From VAYN01 sp963702075 (GTDB lineage Bacteria; Actinomycetota; Thermoleophilia; Solirubrobacterales; 70-9), in contig OY969703.1 of NCBI GenBank assembly GCA_963702075.1, positions 682,001 to 746,000 of the forward strand: DNA of 64,000 bases, read 5' to 3'. Positions 39,574 through 48,794 of this stretch are shown here, piece after piece. The number at the start of each line of letters is the position of its first letter. Position 1 is the first letter of the stretch. A program made the position numbers and the translations under genes. The notes under the pieces are model-generated. The model made no database searches. It had not been told where the DNA came from and worked only from the letters and a program-made list of their open reading frames with translations.

Positions 39574-41859
39574 ATGAGACTGATCGTCACCGAGAAGAAC
39601 AACAGCGCGCAGAAGATCGCCGAAGCGTTGAGCCGCGGCAGCAACGCCTCGGACAAAACCTTCAAAGTCCCGTTTTACACCTGGACCGACGACGAAGGCG
39701 GCGAGCACATGACCGTCGGCCTCAAGGGTCACGTCCTCGGCCCGGCCTTCCCCGAGGGCTACTCGAACTGGCAGAAGACCGACCTGCACGACCTGATCGA
39801 CGCCGAGCTGATCAAGGAACCGACCGACAAAAACGTCGTCAAAGCGATCAAGAAACTGGCCAAAGAGGCGGACGAGCTGGTGATCGCCACCGACTTCGAC
39901 CGCGAGGGCGAGCTGATCGGGCTCGAGGCCCTTGAGGAGATGCTCGACGCCAACCCCGAGCTCGGCTCCCGTGAGGGGACCGCGGACGGCAGCCTGCGGA
40001 TCCAGCGCGCTCGCTACTCGGCACTGACCAAAGAGGAGATCGAGCGCGCTTTCGGCGAGCTCGACGAGCTCTCCTATCCGCTCGCCAATGCCGGTGCCGC
40101 CCGCCAGGACATCGACCTGCTCTGGGGCGCCACCCTGACCCGCGCGGTCTCCCTCGCCAGCCGCCGTTTCGGCTCCAACTTCCTTTCGGTCGGCCGCGTC
40201 CAGAGCCCGACCCTGGGCCTGATCGTCGAGCGCGAGATGGAACGCCGCGCCCACGTCGCCAAACCCTTCTGGGAAGTCTTCGCCAAGTTCCAGCACCCCG
40301 ACGGCAGCTTCGAGACCCACCACACCGTCGACAAATTCTGGGAGAAAGCCGAGGCCGACGCGGCGCTCGCCGGCACCTCGAACCCCGGCACGGTCAAGGC
40401 GGTCACGGCGCGGAAAAACACCCGCAAGCCGCCGACCCCCTACAACACCACCGCCTTCTCGACCGACGCCTCCAGCCGGCTCGGTATTACCCCCGCCAGC
40501 GCGATGCGGATCGCCGAGGACCTCTACATGGACGGCTTCATCTCCTACCCGCGTACGGACAACACGGTTTACCCGTCCTCGCTGCCGGTCCGCGAGCTGG
40601 TCTCCTCGCTGACCCGGATCAAGGAGTTCTCCGCCGCTTCGGGCCTGCTCGACCGCGAGCTGAAACCGACGCGCGGGAAAAAAGAGACGACCGACCACCC
40701 GCCGATCTACCCGACCCAGGCGGTCCATCCCGGCGCCCTCGAGGGGCCGAAGAAACGGGTCTACGAACTCGTCGTCCGCCGCTTCCTCGCCACCTTCAGC
40801 CCGCCGATGATCACCGAGTCGACTCGCGCTGACATCGAAGCCGGCGACCAGACCTACTTCGTCCGCGGCTCGGTCGTCGTCGACCCCGGCTACGCGGCGA
40901 TCTACACCTACGCCCGCTCCGCCGACGAGGAGATCCCGAAACTCGAAGAGGGCCAGACCCTGCAGCTCGAGGGCGACCCCTGGGTCGTCGACAAGGAGAC
41001 CCAGCCGCCCGGCCGGATCTCGCAGGCGAAACTGATCGAGATGATGGAGGAGCGCGGCCTCGGCACCAAAGCCACCCGCGCCGACATCATCCAGAAGCTC
41101 TTCGACCGCGGCTACGTCTACGGCAACCCGCCGATCCCGACCGAGACCGGGATCGCCCTCTACGAGGCGTTCAAGAACTACGTGCCGGCGATGGCGACGC
41201 CGGAGATGACCGCCCAGCTCGAGGCCGAGATGGACCGGATCGCCGCCGGCGAGATGTCCAAGGGCAACGTCGTCGGCGAGAGTCGTGAGCTCCTGCACAA
41301 GACCTGGACCGAAATCGACGGCAGCCGCGAGGACCTGGCGAAGGTGATCTGGAAAGGGATGGACGAGGACCGCATCCTCGGCCCCTGCAAGGTCTGCGAA
41401 GAAGCCGGCCGCACCAAGGAGGACGGCTCGCCGAACATGCTGCGGATCATCCGCGCGAAAAAATCGGGCAAACGGTTCGTCGGCTGCAGCGGGTGGGTCC
41501 TCGACGACCCCGACTCCTGCGACCAGACCTTCCCGCTGCCCCAGCGCGGCGACGTCTTCCGGCTCGAGGAGCGCTGCTCGATCTGCGACCGCACCCCGCG
41601 CCTCAAAGTCCAGCCGTTCCGCGGCCGGCCCTGGAACCTCTGCCTCAACGACGACTGCGAGTCGATGCAGGAGATGAAGAAACGCCGCGCCGAGCGCGAA
41701 GCAGCCAAAGCGGCGAAAGCGGCGATGGAGAAGAAGGCGCCGCCGAAGGGCGACGAGGACGCCGCTCCCGCGAAAGCCAAAAAAGCGAAAGTCAAAGCGT
41801 CCAAAGCCGACACGGCGACGCGCGGGCGCAAACGCGCCAAAGCCGGCGCTAAAAGCTGA
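39574..41859 (+). CDS. topA: DNA topoisomerase I, archaeal/topo III-like type IA
   Basis: 761 residues from ATG 39574. The TOPRIM domain has TEKNNSAQKIAEALS at the start and ATDFDREGELIG near residue 105, and the active-site Tyr is in GFISYPRTDNTVYP near 325. Bacterial TopA normally has DPDREGEAI and ITYMRTDS; the forms here match archaeal topoisomerase I and topo III. The C-terminus carries two zinc-finger-like Cys sets (CKVCEEAGRT with CSGW and CDQTF, then CSICDRT with CLNDDC). A Lys/Ala-rich basic tail of about 50 residues follows, common in actinobacterial TopA. It is the only topoisomerase I in the window. Confidence 0.9.
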   Translation: MRLIVTEKNNSAQKIAEALSRGSNASDKTFKVPFYTWTDDEGGEHMTVGLKGHVLGPAFPEGYSNWQKTDLHDLIDAELIKEPTDKNVVKAIKKLAKEADELVIATDFDREGELIGLEALEEMLDANPELGSREGTADGSLRIQRARYSALTKEEIERAFGELDELSYPLANAGAARQDIDLLWGATLTRAVSLASRRFGSNFLSVGRVQSPTLGLIVEREMERRAHVAKPFWEVFAKFQHPDGSFETHHTVDKFWEKAEADAALAGTSNPGTVKAVTARKNTRKPPTPYNTTAFSTDASSRLGITPASAMRIAEDLYMDGFISYPRTDNTVYPSSLPVRELVSSLTRIKEFSAASGLLDRELKPTRGKKETTDHPPIYPTQAVHPGALEGPKKRVYELVVRRFLATFSPPMITESTRADIEAGDQTYFVRGSVVVDPGYAAIYTYARSADEEIPKLEEGQTLQLEGDPWVVDKETQPPGRISQAKLIEMMEERGLGTKATRADIIQKLFDRGYVYGNPPIPTETGIALYEAFKNYVPAMATPEMTAQLEAEMDRIAAGEMSKGNVVGESRELLHKTWTEIDGSREDLAKVIWKGMDEDRILGPCKVCEEAGRTKEDGSPNMLRIIRAKKSGKRFVGCSGWVLDDPDSCDQTFPLPQRGDVFRLEERCSICDRTPRLKVQPFRGRPWNLCLNDDCESMQEMKKRRAEREAAKAAKAAMEKKAPPKGDEDAAPAKAKKAKVKASKADTATRGRKRAKAGAKS

Positions 41860-41867
41860 GGCAGCCG

Positions 41868-42461
41868 TTGTTCATCTCCCTGGAGGGAGTCGACGGCTCA
41901 GGGAAGAGCACCCAGGCCCGCCTGCTGGTCGAGGCGCTGGGGGAGGAGGCGGTCGCGATCCGCGAGCCGGGCGGGACCGAGGCGGCGGAGCGGATCCGCG
42001 GGCTGCTGGCCGACCCGGGCGTCGAGCTGGAGCCGTTGGCCGAGCTGATGCTGTTCCTGGCGGCGCGGGCGGAGGTGACCGAGCGGGTGATCCGGCCGGC
42101 GCTGGAGGCCGGCCGCCAGGTCGTCGCCGACCGCTTCTCGGACTCCAGCGTCGCCTACCAGGGCGCCGCCCGCGGGCTCGGCGTCGGCGAGGTGATCGGC
42201 CTCTGCGAGATCGCCACCGACGGCCTCTGGCCGGACCTGACCCTGCTGCTGCGGATCGACCCCGAGGCCGGCCTCGGCCGAGCTGAGAGCGAAGACCGCT
42301 TCGAGCAGGAGGGTCTGGGCCTGCAGCAGGCGGTCGCCGAGGCCTACGAGGAGATCGCCGTGATCGCCAGCGACCGGGTGGTCGTGATCGACGCTAGTGG
42401 CTCGGTCGAGGAGGTCCACCAGCGGGTGATGGAGGCAGTGCGTGACCGCAGCCGAGATTGA
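41868..42461 (+). CDS. tmk: thymidylate kinase
   Basis: 197 residues from a TTG nine bases after topA. P-loop GVDGSGKST is at residues 7-15, the DR(Y/F) substrate motif is VADRFSDSSVAYQGAARG near 90, and the lid region EAGLGRAESEDRFEQEG near 145 lacks the usual run of Arg, so it may be type I with the catalytic Arg in the P-loop region replaced. It phosphorylates dTMP for DNA synthesis. It overlaps holB by 20 bases. Confidence 0.94.
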   Translation: MFISLEGVDGSGKSTQARLLVEALGEEAVAIREPGGTEAAERIRGLLADPGVELEPLAELMLFLAARAEVTERVIRPALEAGRQVVADRFSDSSVAYQGAARGLGVGEVIGLCEIATDGLWPDLTLLLRIDPEAGLGRAESEDRFEQEGLGLQQAVAEAYEEIAVIASDRVVVIDASGSVEEVHQRVMEAVRDRSRD

Positions 42462-43581
42462 CCACACCCCGGTGGGGCAAAAATCGGAACCGCTGGCCGC
42501 CGCGACCGAGCACCAGGCGCGGGCACGGGTGGCGCTGAGCGCGGCGCTCGCGGGGGAGCCCTCGCACGCCTATCTCTTCCGCGGCCCCCGCGGGTCGGGC
42601 AAGCGGTCGGCGGCGCGGGCCTTCGCGGCGGAGGTGCTGGCGGCCGCTTCGGCTGACGCCGAGGACGCGCGGCGGCGGGCGCTGCTGGATCCCTCTCCCC
42701 ATCCCGACCTCGTCTGGCTGGCGCCGACCGGCGCCCAGCACATGGTCGAGGAGGTGCGCGAGCGGGTGATCCGCGCCGCCGCCTACCGCCCCTTCGAAGG
42801 CGGCAAGCGCGTCTTCGTGGTCGAGGCCGCCGAGGCGATGCGCGACGAGAGCCAGAACGCGCTGCTGAAGACGCTCGAGGAGCCGCCCGAGTTCGTCCAC
42901 CTGATCCTGCTCAGCTCCGACAACGAGGGCCTGCTGGAAACCGTCGCCTCACGCTGCCAAACGGTCGAGTTCGCCCCGCTGCCGGCGGAGGTCCTGGAGC
43001 ATGAGCTGATCCATGAAGGTGGGTCCGACGAAGTTCCCGCCGCCGCCCGCCTCGCCGCTGGCGACCTGGAGCGGGCGCGGTTGCTGCTGAGCGAGCCGGG
43101 GCGCCGGCTGCGGGCGGACGTCGAGCGCTGTGTCGTCGCGGCGCTGGAAGGCGAAAGCGCGAGCGCTCCCTGGAAAGGGCTGCTCGATCGCGCCAAGGCA
43201 GCCGGCGAGGACGCCGAAGCCGCCGCCCGAGAAGCGCTGGAAGAGGAGTCGAAGGCGGGGATCAAACGCAGCGCCAAAGACATCGCCGACGGCGCCAAAC
43301 GTGCCGGCCGCCGCCGCCGCACCGAGATCCTCGCCCTCGCCTTCGAGCTCTGCGCGACCTGGCTGCGCGATCTCGCCGCCGTCGCCTCGGGCGCCGAGGA
43401 GGTCGTCTTCAACCGCGACCGCCTCGATGACCTGCGCTCGCAGGCCCAGGGGCTCGACCCGGCTCGCGCCCGCCGTGGCGCCGAGCTGGTGCAGGAGACC
43501 CGGCGCGGCCTCGACCTCAACGTCTCCGAGGAGCTAGCCCTCGAAGCGCTCTTTTTCAGGCTCGAGTCCCTCTTCGCCTGA
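42442..43581 (+). CDS. holB: DNA polymerase III delta' subunit
   Basis: 379 residues from a GTG, in the usual tmk-holB order. AAA+ clamp-loader fold: a P-loop GPRGSGKRS near residue 50, VFVVEAAEAMRDESQNALLKTLEEPPEFVHLILLSS near 140, and the clamp-loader SRC motif ASRCQTVEF near 170. The four zinc-binding Cys of the E. coli subunit are not present; the corresponding region is ADAEDARRRALLDPSPHPD. The long C-terminal helical domain is Ala/Glu-rich. The last 48 bases overlap the convergent DUF2304 gene. Confidence 0.9.
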   Translation: MTAAEIDHTPVGQKSEPLAAATEHQARARVALSAALAGEPSHAYLFRGPRGSGKRSAARAFAAEVLAAASADAEDARRRALLDPSPHPDLVWLAPTGAQHMVEEVRERVIRAAAYRPFEGGKRVFVVEAAEAMRDESQNALLKTLEEPPEFVHLILLSSDNEGLLETVASRCQTVEFAPLPAEVLEHELIHEGGSDEVPAAARLAAGDLERARLLLSEPGRRLRADVERCVVAALEGESASAPWKGLLDRAKAAGEDAEAAAREALEEESKAGIKRSAKDIADGAKRAGRRRRTEILALAFELCATWLRDLAAVASGAEEVVFNRDRLDDLRSQAQGLDPARARRGAELVQETRRGLDLNVSEELALEALFFRLESLFA

Positions 43582-43983
43582 GGCGCCGTTCCCGTTCGAG
43601 TCCGCGGCCCGCTTTTCCGCCAGCGCCTTTTCGATCGCCCGCTCCTGCGCCAGCCGGGTGATCTGGGCCGCCTGGCGGGACATGATCACGCTGAAGTTGA
43701 GCGCCAGGCCGAGCAGCAGCAGCAGCACGATCGAGAAGAGGGCGACGTTGGTGTTGCGGACGCCCATCAGGTTGGCGACCACCTCGAGCAGGCCGGGGAA
43801 GGCGGCGCCGGCCAGCATCCCGAGGCCGGCGACGAACCAGATCACGCTGTAGCGCTCCTGCAGGCGATCGCGGCGGATCAGCTCGAGGATCATCAGCATG
43901 AAGAAGAGCGCCAGGACGGCGGCGACGATCCGGGTCTGGGAGGTGAGGTGGACCTGCCCGGCTTCGGCGGCGAAGGGGAGCAT
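43534..43983 (-). CDS. DUF2304 domain membrane protein
   Basis: 149 residues. Three hydrophobic helices: about 17-36, 46-66 and 78-100. The DUF2304 signature RRDRLQERYSVIWFVAGLGML is near residue 38. The cytosolic tail has a helix (QAAQITRLAQERAIEKALAEKRA) and an acidic end. Genes of this family commonly sit beside GT2 polyprenol-phosphate glycosyltransferases, as here, where the start is two bases after the GT2 stop. The 3' 48 bases overlap holB. Confidence 0.85.
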   Translation of the reverse strand: MLPFAAEAGQVHLTSQTRIVAAVLALFFMLMILELIRRDRLQERYSVIWFVAGLGMLAGAAFPGLLEVVANLMGVRNTNVALFSIVLLLLLGLALNFSVIMSRQAAQITRLAQERAIEKALAEKRAADSNGNGASGEEGLEPEKERFEG

Positions 43984-43985
43984 CG

Positions 43986-44708
43986 CTACTCCGCCTCCAC
44001 GTGGCGGGGCCGGAACTGGCCGACCAGCAGTACGACCAGGCCCTTGAAGATGAAGAAGGCCGATCGCAGCGGCGTCAGGAAGGAGCTGCCGCCGGCCCGC
44101 TCCAGCATCCGTACCGGCAGCTCCTCGACCCGCAGGCCCTGGCGCACCGCCAGCTGCAGCGACTCGATCTCGGCGAAGTCGGGCGAGTAGTGCTGGCTGA
44201 AGAGCGCCATCACCCGGCGGTTGGCGGCGCGCATGCCGCTGGTCGTGTCGGTGAAGCGCTGCCGCGTCGCCAGGGTGAGGAAGAAGCGGAAGACGCTGGT
44301 CCCGATCCGCCGCGAGAAGGTCGGCCGGTAGTCGCCGCTGCCGGCGACGGCGCCGGCGTGGTAGCGGGAGCCGATCACCAGGTCGGCCCGGTCGGCGGTC
44401 ACCTCGGCCAGCAGCCGCGCCACCTCCTCGGCCGGGTGCTGGCCGTCGGCGTCGAGGTGGGCGCAGACGTCATAGCCGTTGCGAAGCGCGTAGAGGTAGC
44501 CGGTTTGCAGCGCCGCCCCCAGGCCCTGGTTGAACGGCAGCGAGGCGACCAGGGCGCCCGCCTCCCGCGCCCGCTCGGCGGTGGCATCGGTCGAGCCGTC
44601 GTCGACGACCAGCAGGTCCGCCACGGGGATCGCCTTGCGCACGTCGGCGATCACGCCTGGGAGGGCCGCTTCCTCGTTCCAGGCTGGGATGAAGACGAGA
44701 GTTCGCAC
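43986..44708 (-). CDS. glycosyltransferase family 2 (polyprenol-phosphate sugar synthase-like)
   Basis: 240 residues, GT-A fold. FIPAWNEEAALPGVI opens the nucleotide-binding half, VVDDGSTDATAE is near residue 35, and the metal-binding DxD is HLDADGQHP near 85. GSRYHAG near 118 and the QRFTDTTSGMRAANRRV stretch near 150 are typical of dolichol-phosphate-mannose-synthase-like enzymes. It has a single hydrophobic C-terminal segment and no large membrane domain. With the DUF2304 protein it probably makes a lipid-linked sugar for cell-surface glycosylation. Confidence 0.9.
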   Translation of the reverse strand: MRTLVFIPAWNEEAALPGVIADVRKAIPVADLLVVDDGSTDATAERAREAGALVASLPFNQGLGAALQTGYLYALRNGYDVCAHLDADGQHPAEEVARLLAEVTADRADLVIGSRYHAGAVAGSGDYRPTFSRRIGTSVFRFFLTLATRQRFTDTTSGMRAANRRVMALFSQHYSPDFAEIESLQLAVRQGLRVEELPVRMLERAGGSSFLTPLRSAFFIFKGLVVLLVGQFRPRHVEAE

Positions 44709-44784
44709 GACTTCGATTCTCCCACGTGGGCAGGAAATGACCGGACTCGGCGCCCCGGGGAGAGGATTGTGTTAGTAAATCTTC

Positions 44785-46128
44785 ATGCGCCGCCATACGG
44801 ATAATCCCGCGGCTCCGGCTCCGGGCGCGCTGCGGGTCGGCATGCGCGTCTGGCTGACGGCCGCATTTGCCGCGGTCAGCCTGATCACCGCCGCCGCGGT
44901 CTACCTCTTCGGCGACAAGCCGCAGGCGCTGATCGCGGCAATCGCGATCGGGATGGCCTCCGGCCTGCTGATCGCGGTCGCGATCTCCCACCGCGTCGTC
45001 GGCCTCGCCCGTGCCGCCGGCGAGATGGCGGGCGGCTCCTTCGACGCGCCGCTGAAAACGGCGGGGCCCGACGAGATCGGCGACCTCGCCCGGGCGCTCG
45101 ACTCGATGCGCGCCTCGCTGAAAGAGAGCTTTGGCGTGCTGACCGCCGACCGCAACAAGCTCGCGGCGATCTTCGACGGCCTCACCGACGTGGTCATGGT
45201 CGTCGACTACGAAGGCCCGGTCCGCTTCTCCAACAGCGCCGCCAGCCGCCTGCTCGACTCCTCCGGGCAGCCGCCCGAGCCGGCCCTGTCGCAGCTCCAG
45301 CGCGCCTCCGAAGTCGGCTTCTCCGCCCACCCGGCGCTGCGGATCGGCGACCGCGCCTATGCGATGACCGCCCGCTCGCTGCCCGACGAGCGCGCCGTCC
45401 TCGCGGTCCTCCGCGACCGCACCGACGAGCTCCGCCAGGAGCTGGCCGAAGCCGACTTCGTCTCCAACGCCGCCCACGAGTTGCGCAACCCCCTGGCCGG
45501 CATCTCCAGCGCGATCGAGGTCCTGCAGAGCGGCGCCAAAGACGACCCGGGCGACCGCGACCACTTCCTCAAACGGCTCGGCGAAGACGCCGAGCGGATG
45601 AACCGGCTGACTCAGTCGCTGCTGACCCTCGCCCGGGTCGAGTCGCGCGGCGCGGCGGAGCGGGAAACCGTCGACGTGCCGCTGGCGATCCGCGACGTCG
45701 TCAACGCCTGCGACGCGCCCCCGCACGTCGACATCGTCGTCGACGTCGAGTCCGATCTGGCGGCGACCGGCGACCCGACCCTGCTGCGCCAGGTGATGAT
45801 CGGCCTGCTCACCAACGCCTTCAAGAACACCCCACCGCCCGGCACCGTTACCGTACGCGGCCGCCCCGACGGCGAAGGAGAAGCGATCTTGGAGGTCATC
45901 GATACCGGCACCGGCATACCCGCGGCAGAGCTCGAACGCATTTTCGAGCGCTTCTACCGACGCAGCGAGACCCGCAAGCAGGAGGGTTTCGGCCTCGGCC
46001 TGGCGATCGCGCAGCGGATGGTCGACGTGATGGGCGGCCGGATCGGGGTCGAGTCGGTGCAGGGAGAGGGGAGCACGTTCTGGGTGCGCCTCCCGATCGC
46101 GAAACCGAGCCCGACCCCGGTGGCCTAA
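44785..46128 (+). CDS. sensor histidine kinase
   Basis: 447 residues. Two transmembrane helices (near 22-38 and 48-66) enclose almost no external loop, so the signal is probably sensed in or near the membrane. A HAMP domain (about 67-120) and a PAS-like domain (about 125-210) follow, then the H-box FVSNAAHELRNPLAGISSAIEVL near 235. The ATPase has the N-box LLTNAFKNT, G1 DTGTGIP, F-box FERFYR and G2 GFGLGLAIA. It is six bases upstream of an OmpR-type regulator, its evident partner. Confidence 0.94.
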   Translation: MRRHTDNPAAPAPGALRVGMRVWLTAAFAAVSLITAAAVYLFGDKPQALIAAIAIGMASGLLIAVAISHRVVGLARAAGEMAGGSFDAPLKTAGPDEIGDLARALDSMRASLKESFGVLTADRNKLAAIFDGLTDVVMVVDYEGPVRFSNSAASRLLDSSGQPPEPALSQLQRASEVGFSAHPALRIGDRAYAMTARSLPDERAVLAVLRDRTDELRQELAEADFVSNAAHELRNPLAGISSAIEVLQSGAKDDPGDRDHFLKRLGEDAERMNRLTQSLLTLARVESRGAAERETVDVPLAIRDVVNACDAPPHVDIVVDVESDLAATGDPTLLRQVMIGLLTNAFKNTPPPGTVTVRGRPDGEGEAILEVIDTGTGIPAAELERIFERFYRRSETRKQEGFGLGLAIAQRMVDVMGGRIGVESVQGEGSTFWVRLPIAKPSPTPVA

Positions 46129-46133
46129 GCAAT

Positions 46134-46838
<705 letters not shown>

Positions 46839-46852
46839 GGACTCGCGGCCGA

Positions 46853-46864
46853 GAGCCGCGGCTC
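46853..46864. repeat. 12-bp perfect palindrome upstream of clpP
   Basis: GAGCCGCGGCTC is a perfect dyad between the response regulator stop and clpP. It could be an operator or part of a short hairpin. Nothing else supports a specific regulator. Confidence 0.35.
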
Positions 46865-46902
46865 ACTACGGTGTAGGCAAGCAACCCTGGATTGGAGGCC
46901 CT

Positions 46903-47514
46903 ATGCCACTGGTACCGATGGTCGTCGAGCAGACTGCTCGCGGCGAGCGCTCCTTCGACATCTACAGCCGCCTGCTCGCGCAGCGGATCATCTTCCTGGG
47001 TGAACCCGTCACCGAGGATCTCGCCAACCTGATCATCGCCCAGTTGCTGCATCTCGAGGCCGAGGATCCCGACAAGGACGTCAGCCTCTACATCAACTCC
47101 CCCGGCGGCTCCGCCTATGCGGGCCTGGCGATCTACGACACGATGCAGTTCGTCAAGCCCGACGTGCAGACGATCTGTTACGGGATCGCGATGTCGGCGG
47201 GATCGCTGATCCTCACCGGCGGCGCGGCGGGCAAACGGATGGCGCTGCCCAATAGCCGCATCCTCATCCACCAGCCGAGCGGCGGCTTCGAAGGCCAGTC
47301 CAGCGACATCGAGATCCACGCCAAAGAGATCCTCGCCCTGCGCGAGCGCCTCGACCAGATCTACGTCAAGCACACGGGCCAGTCGGCCGAGCAGATCCAC
47401 ACCGACATGGAACGCGACAAATTCTTCCAGCCCGAACAGGCGGTCGAGTACGGCCTGATCGACCGCGTGATCGAGTCGCACGAGTTTCAGGCCGAGCCGG
47501 CAGTAGTCGCTTAG
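46903..47514 (+). CDS. clpP: ATP-dependent Clp protease proteolytic subunit
   Basis: 203 residues, 14-mer serine protease used with ClpX or ClpC ATPases. A good GGAGG lies before the ATG. The triad is visible: Ser in GIAMSAGSLIL near 98, His in ILIHQPSGGFEGQ near 123, and Asp in ERDKFFQPEQAVEYGLID near 172. LYINSPGGS forms the substrate groove and SDIEIHAKEIL the dimer handle. Actinobacteria often have tandem clpP1-clpP2; only one copy occurs here and no clpX follows. Confidence 0.95.
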   Translation: MPLVPMVVEQTARGERSFDIYSRLLAQRIIFLGEPVTEDLANLIIAQLLHLEAEDPDKDVSLYINSPGGSAYAGLAIYDTMQFVKPDVQTICYGIAMSAGSLILTGGAAGKRMALPNSRILIHQPSGGFEGQSSDIEIHAKEILALRERLDQIYVKHTGQSAEQIHTDMERDKFFQPEQAVEYGLIDRVIESHEFQAEPAVVA

Positions 47515-47530
47515 GGCGGGGAGGGTCTGG

Positions 47531-47941
47531 CTAGGCGTCGCCGAGGCGGCGCCAGGCCCAGAAGCCGGCGGCCGCAGCGGCGCCGCCGGAGAGGACGCCG
47601 CTGATTCCCGGCGCCCGCATCTGCGGGTCGGGCGCGGCGAAGGCGAACGCTGCCGCGTCGGCGAGGTCGCAGAGGCTGGAGACCAGCAGCAACGTCCGCA
47701 GGCGCTCGGCGTCCCCGAGTGCCGCCAGGGTGAGGACGCCGATCGCGATGTCCCTGCCGCCCCCGAGTTTCGCCAGCGCCACGCCGGCCGGACCGGGCTC
47801 CGGAAACCGCATGGCCCGCAGCGCCGGCCGCGTCGCCAGGAAGATCGCCGAGCCGAGCGCCACCCGCCCGCCGCCGATCTGCAGCGCCACCTGCCGAGCC
47901 ATCGGATCAATGCGCCTGCGGCTGAACACAGCCCTCTCCAT
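47531..47941 (-). CDS. small integral membrane protein (DUF4267-like, tentative)
   Basis: 136 residues from ATG 47941; the frame remains open upstream through the 51-bp palindrome, but that is shadow. Four hydrophobic segments alternate with short polar loops. The pattern GRVALGSAIFLATRP, then LAKLGGGRDIAIGVLTLAAL, then LLLVSSLCDLADAAAFAFA resembles DUF4267 proteins, which have the same G-R and R-D-I landmarks. No function is established. It is convergent with clpP. Confidence 0.6.
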   Translation of the reverse strand: MERAVFSRRRIDPMARQVALQIGGGRVALGSAIFLATRPALRAMRFPEPGPAGVALAKLGGGRDIAIGVLTLAALGDAERLRTLLLVSSLCDLADAAAFAFAAPDPQMRAPGISGVLSGGAAAAAGFWAWRRLGDA

Positions 47942-47954
47942 ACCCACCACCACC

Positions 47955-48005
47955 CGAACTGCATCAACTTTTCTATCCAGCAGGTGGAAAAGTTGATGCA
48001 GTTCG
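47955..48005. repeat. 51-bp palindrome, copy 2
   Basis: The reverse complement is identical over 51 bases to 22733-22783. Stem of 19 bp (CGAACTGCATCAACTTTTC and complement) with a 13-base loop. It lies in the divergent gap between the DUF4267-like gene and the Nei-type glycosylase, so it may overlap promoters. Confidence 0.93.
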
Positions 48006-48035
48006 GCGGGGTGGGCGGTTAGCGATGATGGGGGA

Positions 48036-48794
48036 GTGGCAGAGGGCGACACGATCCTGCGGCTGGCGCGGCGGTTCGAGCAGACGATCGTCGGCGAGAC
48101 CGTCGCGGCCAGCGCGCCGAACCCGCGCGGGAAAGCGGCTGGTATCGAGCGTCTGAACGGGCGGCGGCTGGAGGGGGTGGAGGCTCGCGGCAAGCACTTC
48201 CTGCTCGACTTCGGCGAGCTCTCGCTGCACAGCCACCTGGGGATGAACGGCGGCTGGCACATCTACCGCCACGGCGCTCGCTGGCGGCGTTCGCGGGCCG
48301 CCGCCTGGGCGGTGCTGTCCGGGGGTGGCTGGGACGCGGTCCAGTTTGGCGGCACGACTCTGCAGGTGATGACCACGCCGCGGCTGCGTCGCCACCCGCA
48401 GATCGCCGGCCTCGGCCTCGACATCCTCGCCGAGGAGTTCGACGAGGACGCGGTGGTCAGCGCGATGCGCGCCGACTCGACGCGGAGCCTCGGCGACGCC
48501 CTGCTCGACCAGCACCTCGTCGCCGGGATCGGCAACATCTTCAAGAGCGAGGCCTGCTTCGCCGCCCGCGTCGATCCCTGGCGGCCGGTCGGCGAGCTCT
48601 CCGAAGAGGAGCTGCGGAGCGTGCTTGCCGCCGCTCGAGGCCTGATGCTGGAGGCCGTGAAGAGCGGTCGCTACCCCTTCAAGGTCTACAAGCGCCGGCA
48701 GGGAGCCTGCCCCCGCTGCCGCGGCCGGATCTCCTCGCGCGGCCAGGGCGACGCCAACCGGACCACCTACTGGTGCCCGCGCTGCCAGGTCTGA
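48036..48794 (+). CDS. Fpg/Nei family DNA glycosylase with Ala at position 2
   Basis: 252 residues from GTG 48036. The family N-terminus is recognisable as x-A-E-G-D-T, but Pro2, the usual catalytic nucleophile of Fpg/Nei enzymes, is Ala here; Glu3 is kept. The conserved GKHFLLDF (Lys near 57) and HSHLGMNGGWHIY region follow, then the H2TH motif QHLVAGIGNIFKSEACF near 165. The C-terminal zinc finger has CPRCRG and CPRCQV pairs. It resembles Nei2-type enzymes of actinobacteria that excise oxidised pyrimidines. Activity with Ala2 is uncertain. Confidence 0.88.
   Translation: MAEGDTILRLARRFEQTIVGETVAASAPNPRGKAAGIERLNGRRLEGVEARGKHFLLDFGELSLHSHLGMNGGWHIYRHGARWRRSRAAAWAVLSGGGWDAVQFGGTTLQVMTTPRLRRHPQIAGLGLDILAEEFDEDAVVSAMRADSTRSLGDALLDQHLVAGIGNIFKSEACFAARVDPWRPVGELSEEELRSVLAAARGLMLEAVKSGRYPFKVYKRRQGACPRCRGRISSRGQGDANRTTYWCPRCQV

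Noticed and set aside
46853..46864. ClgR- or HspR-type operator before clpP
   Set aside because: The 12-bp dyad does not match a heat-shock or ClgR consensus I can state with confidence.
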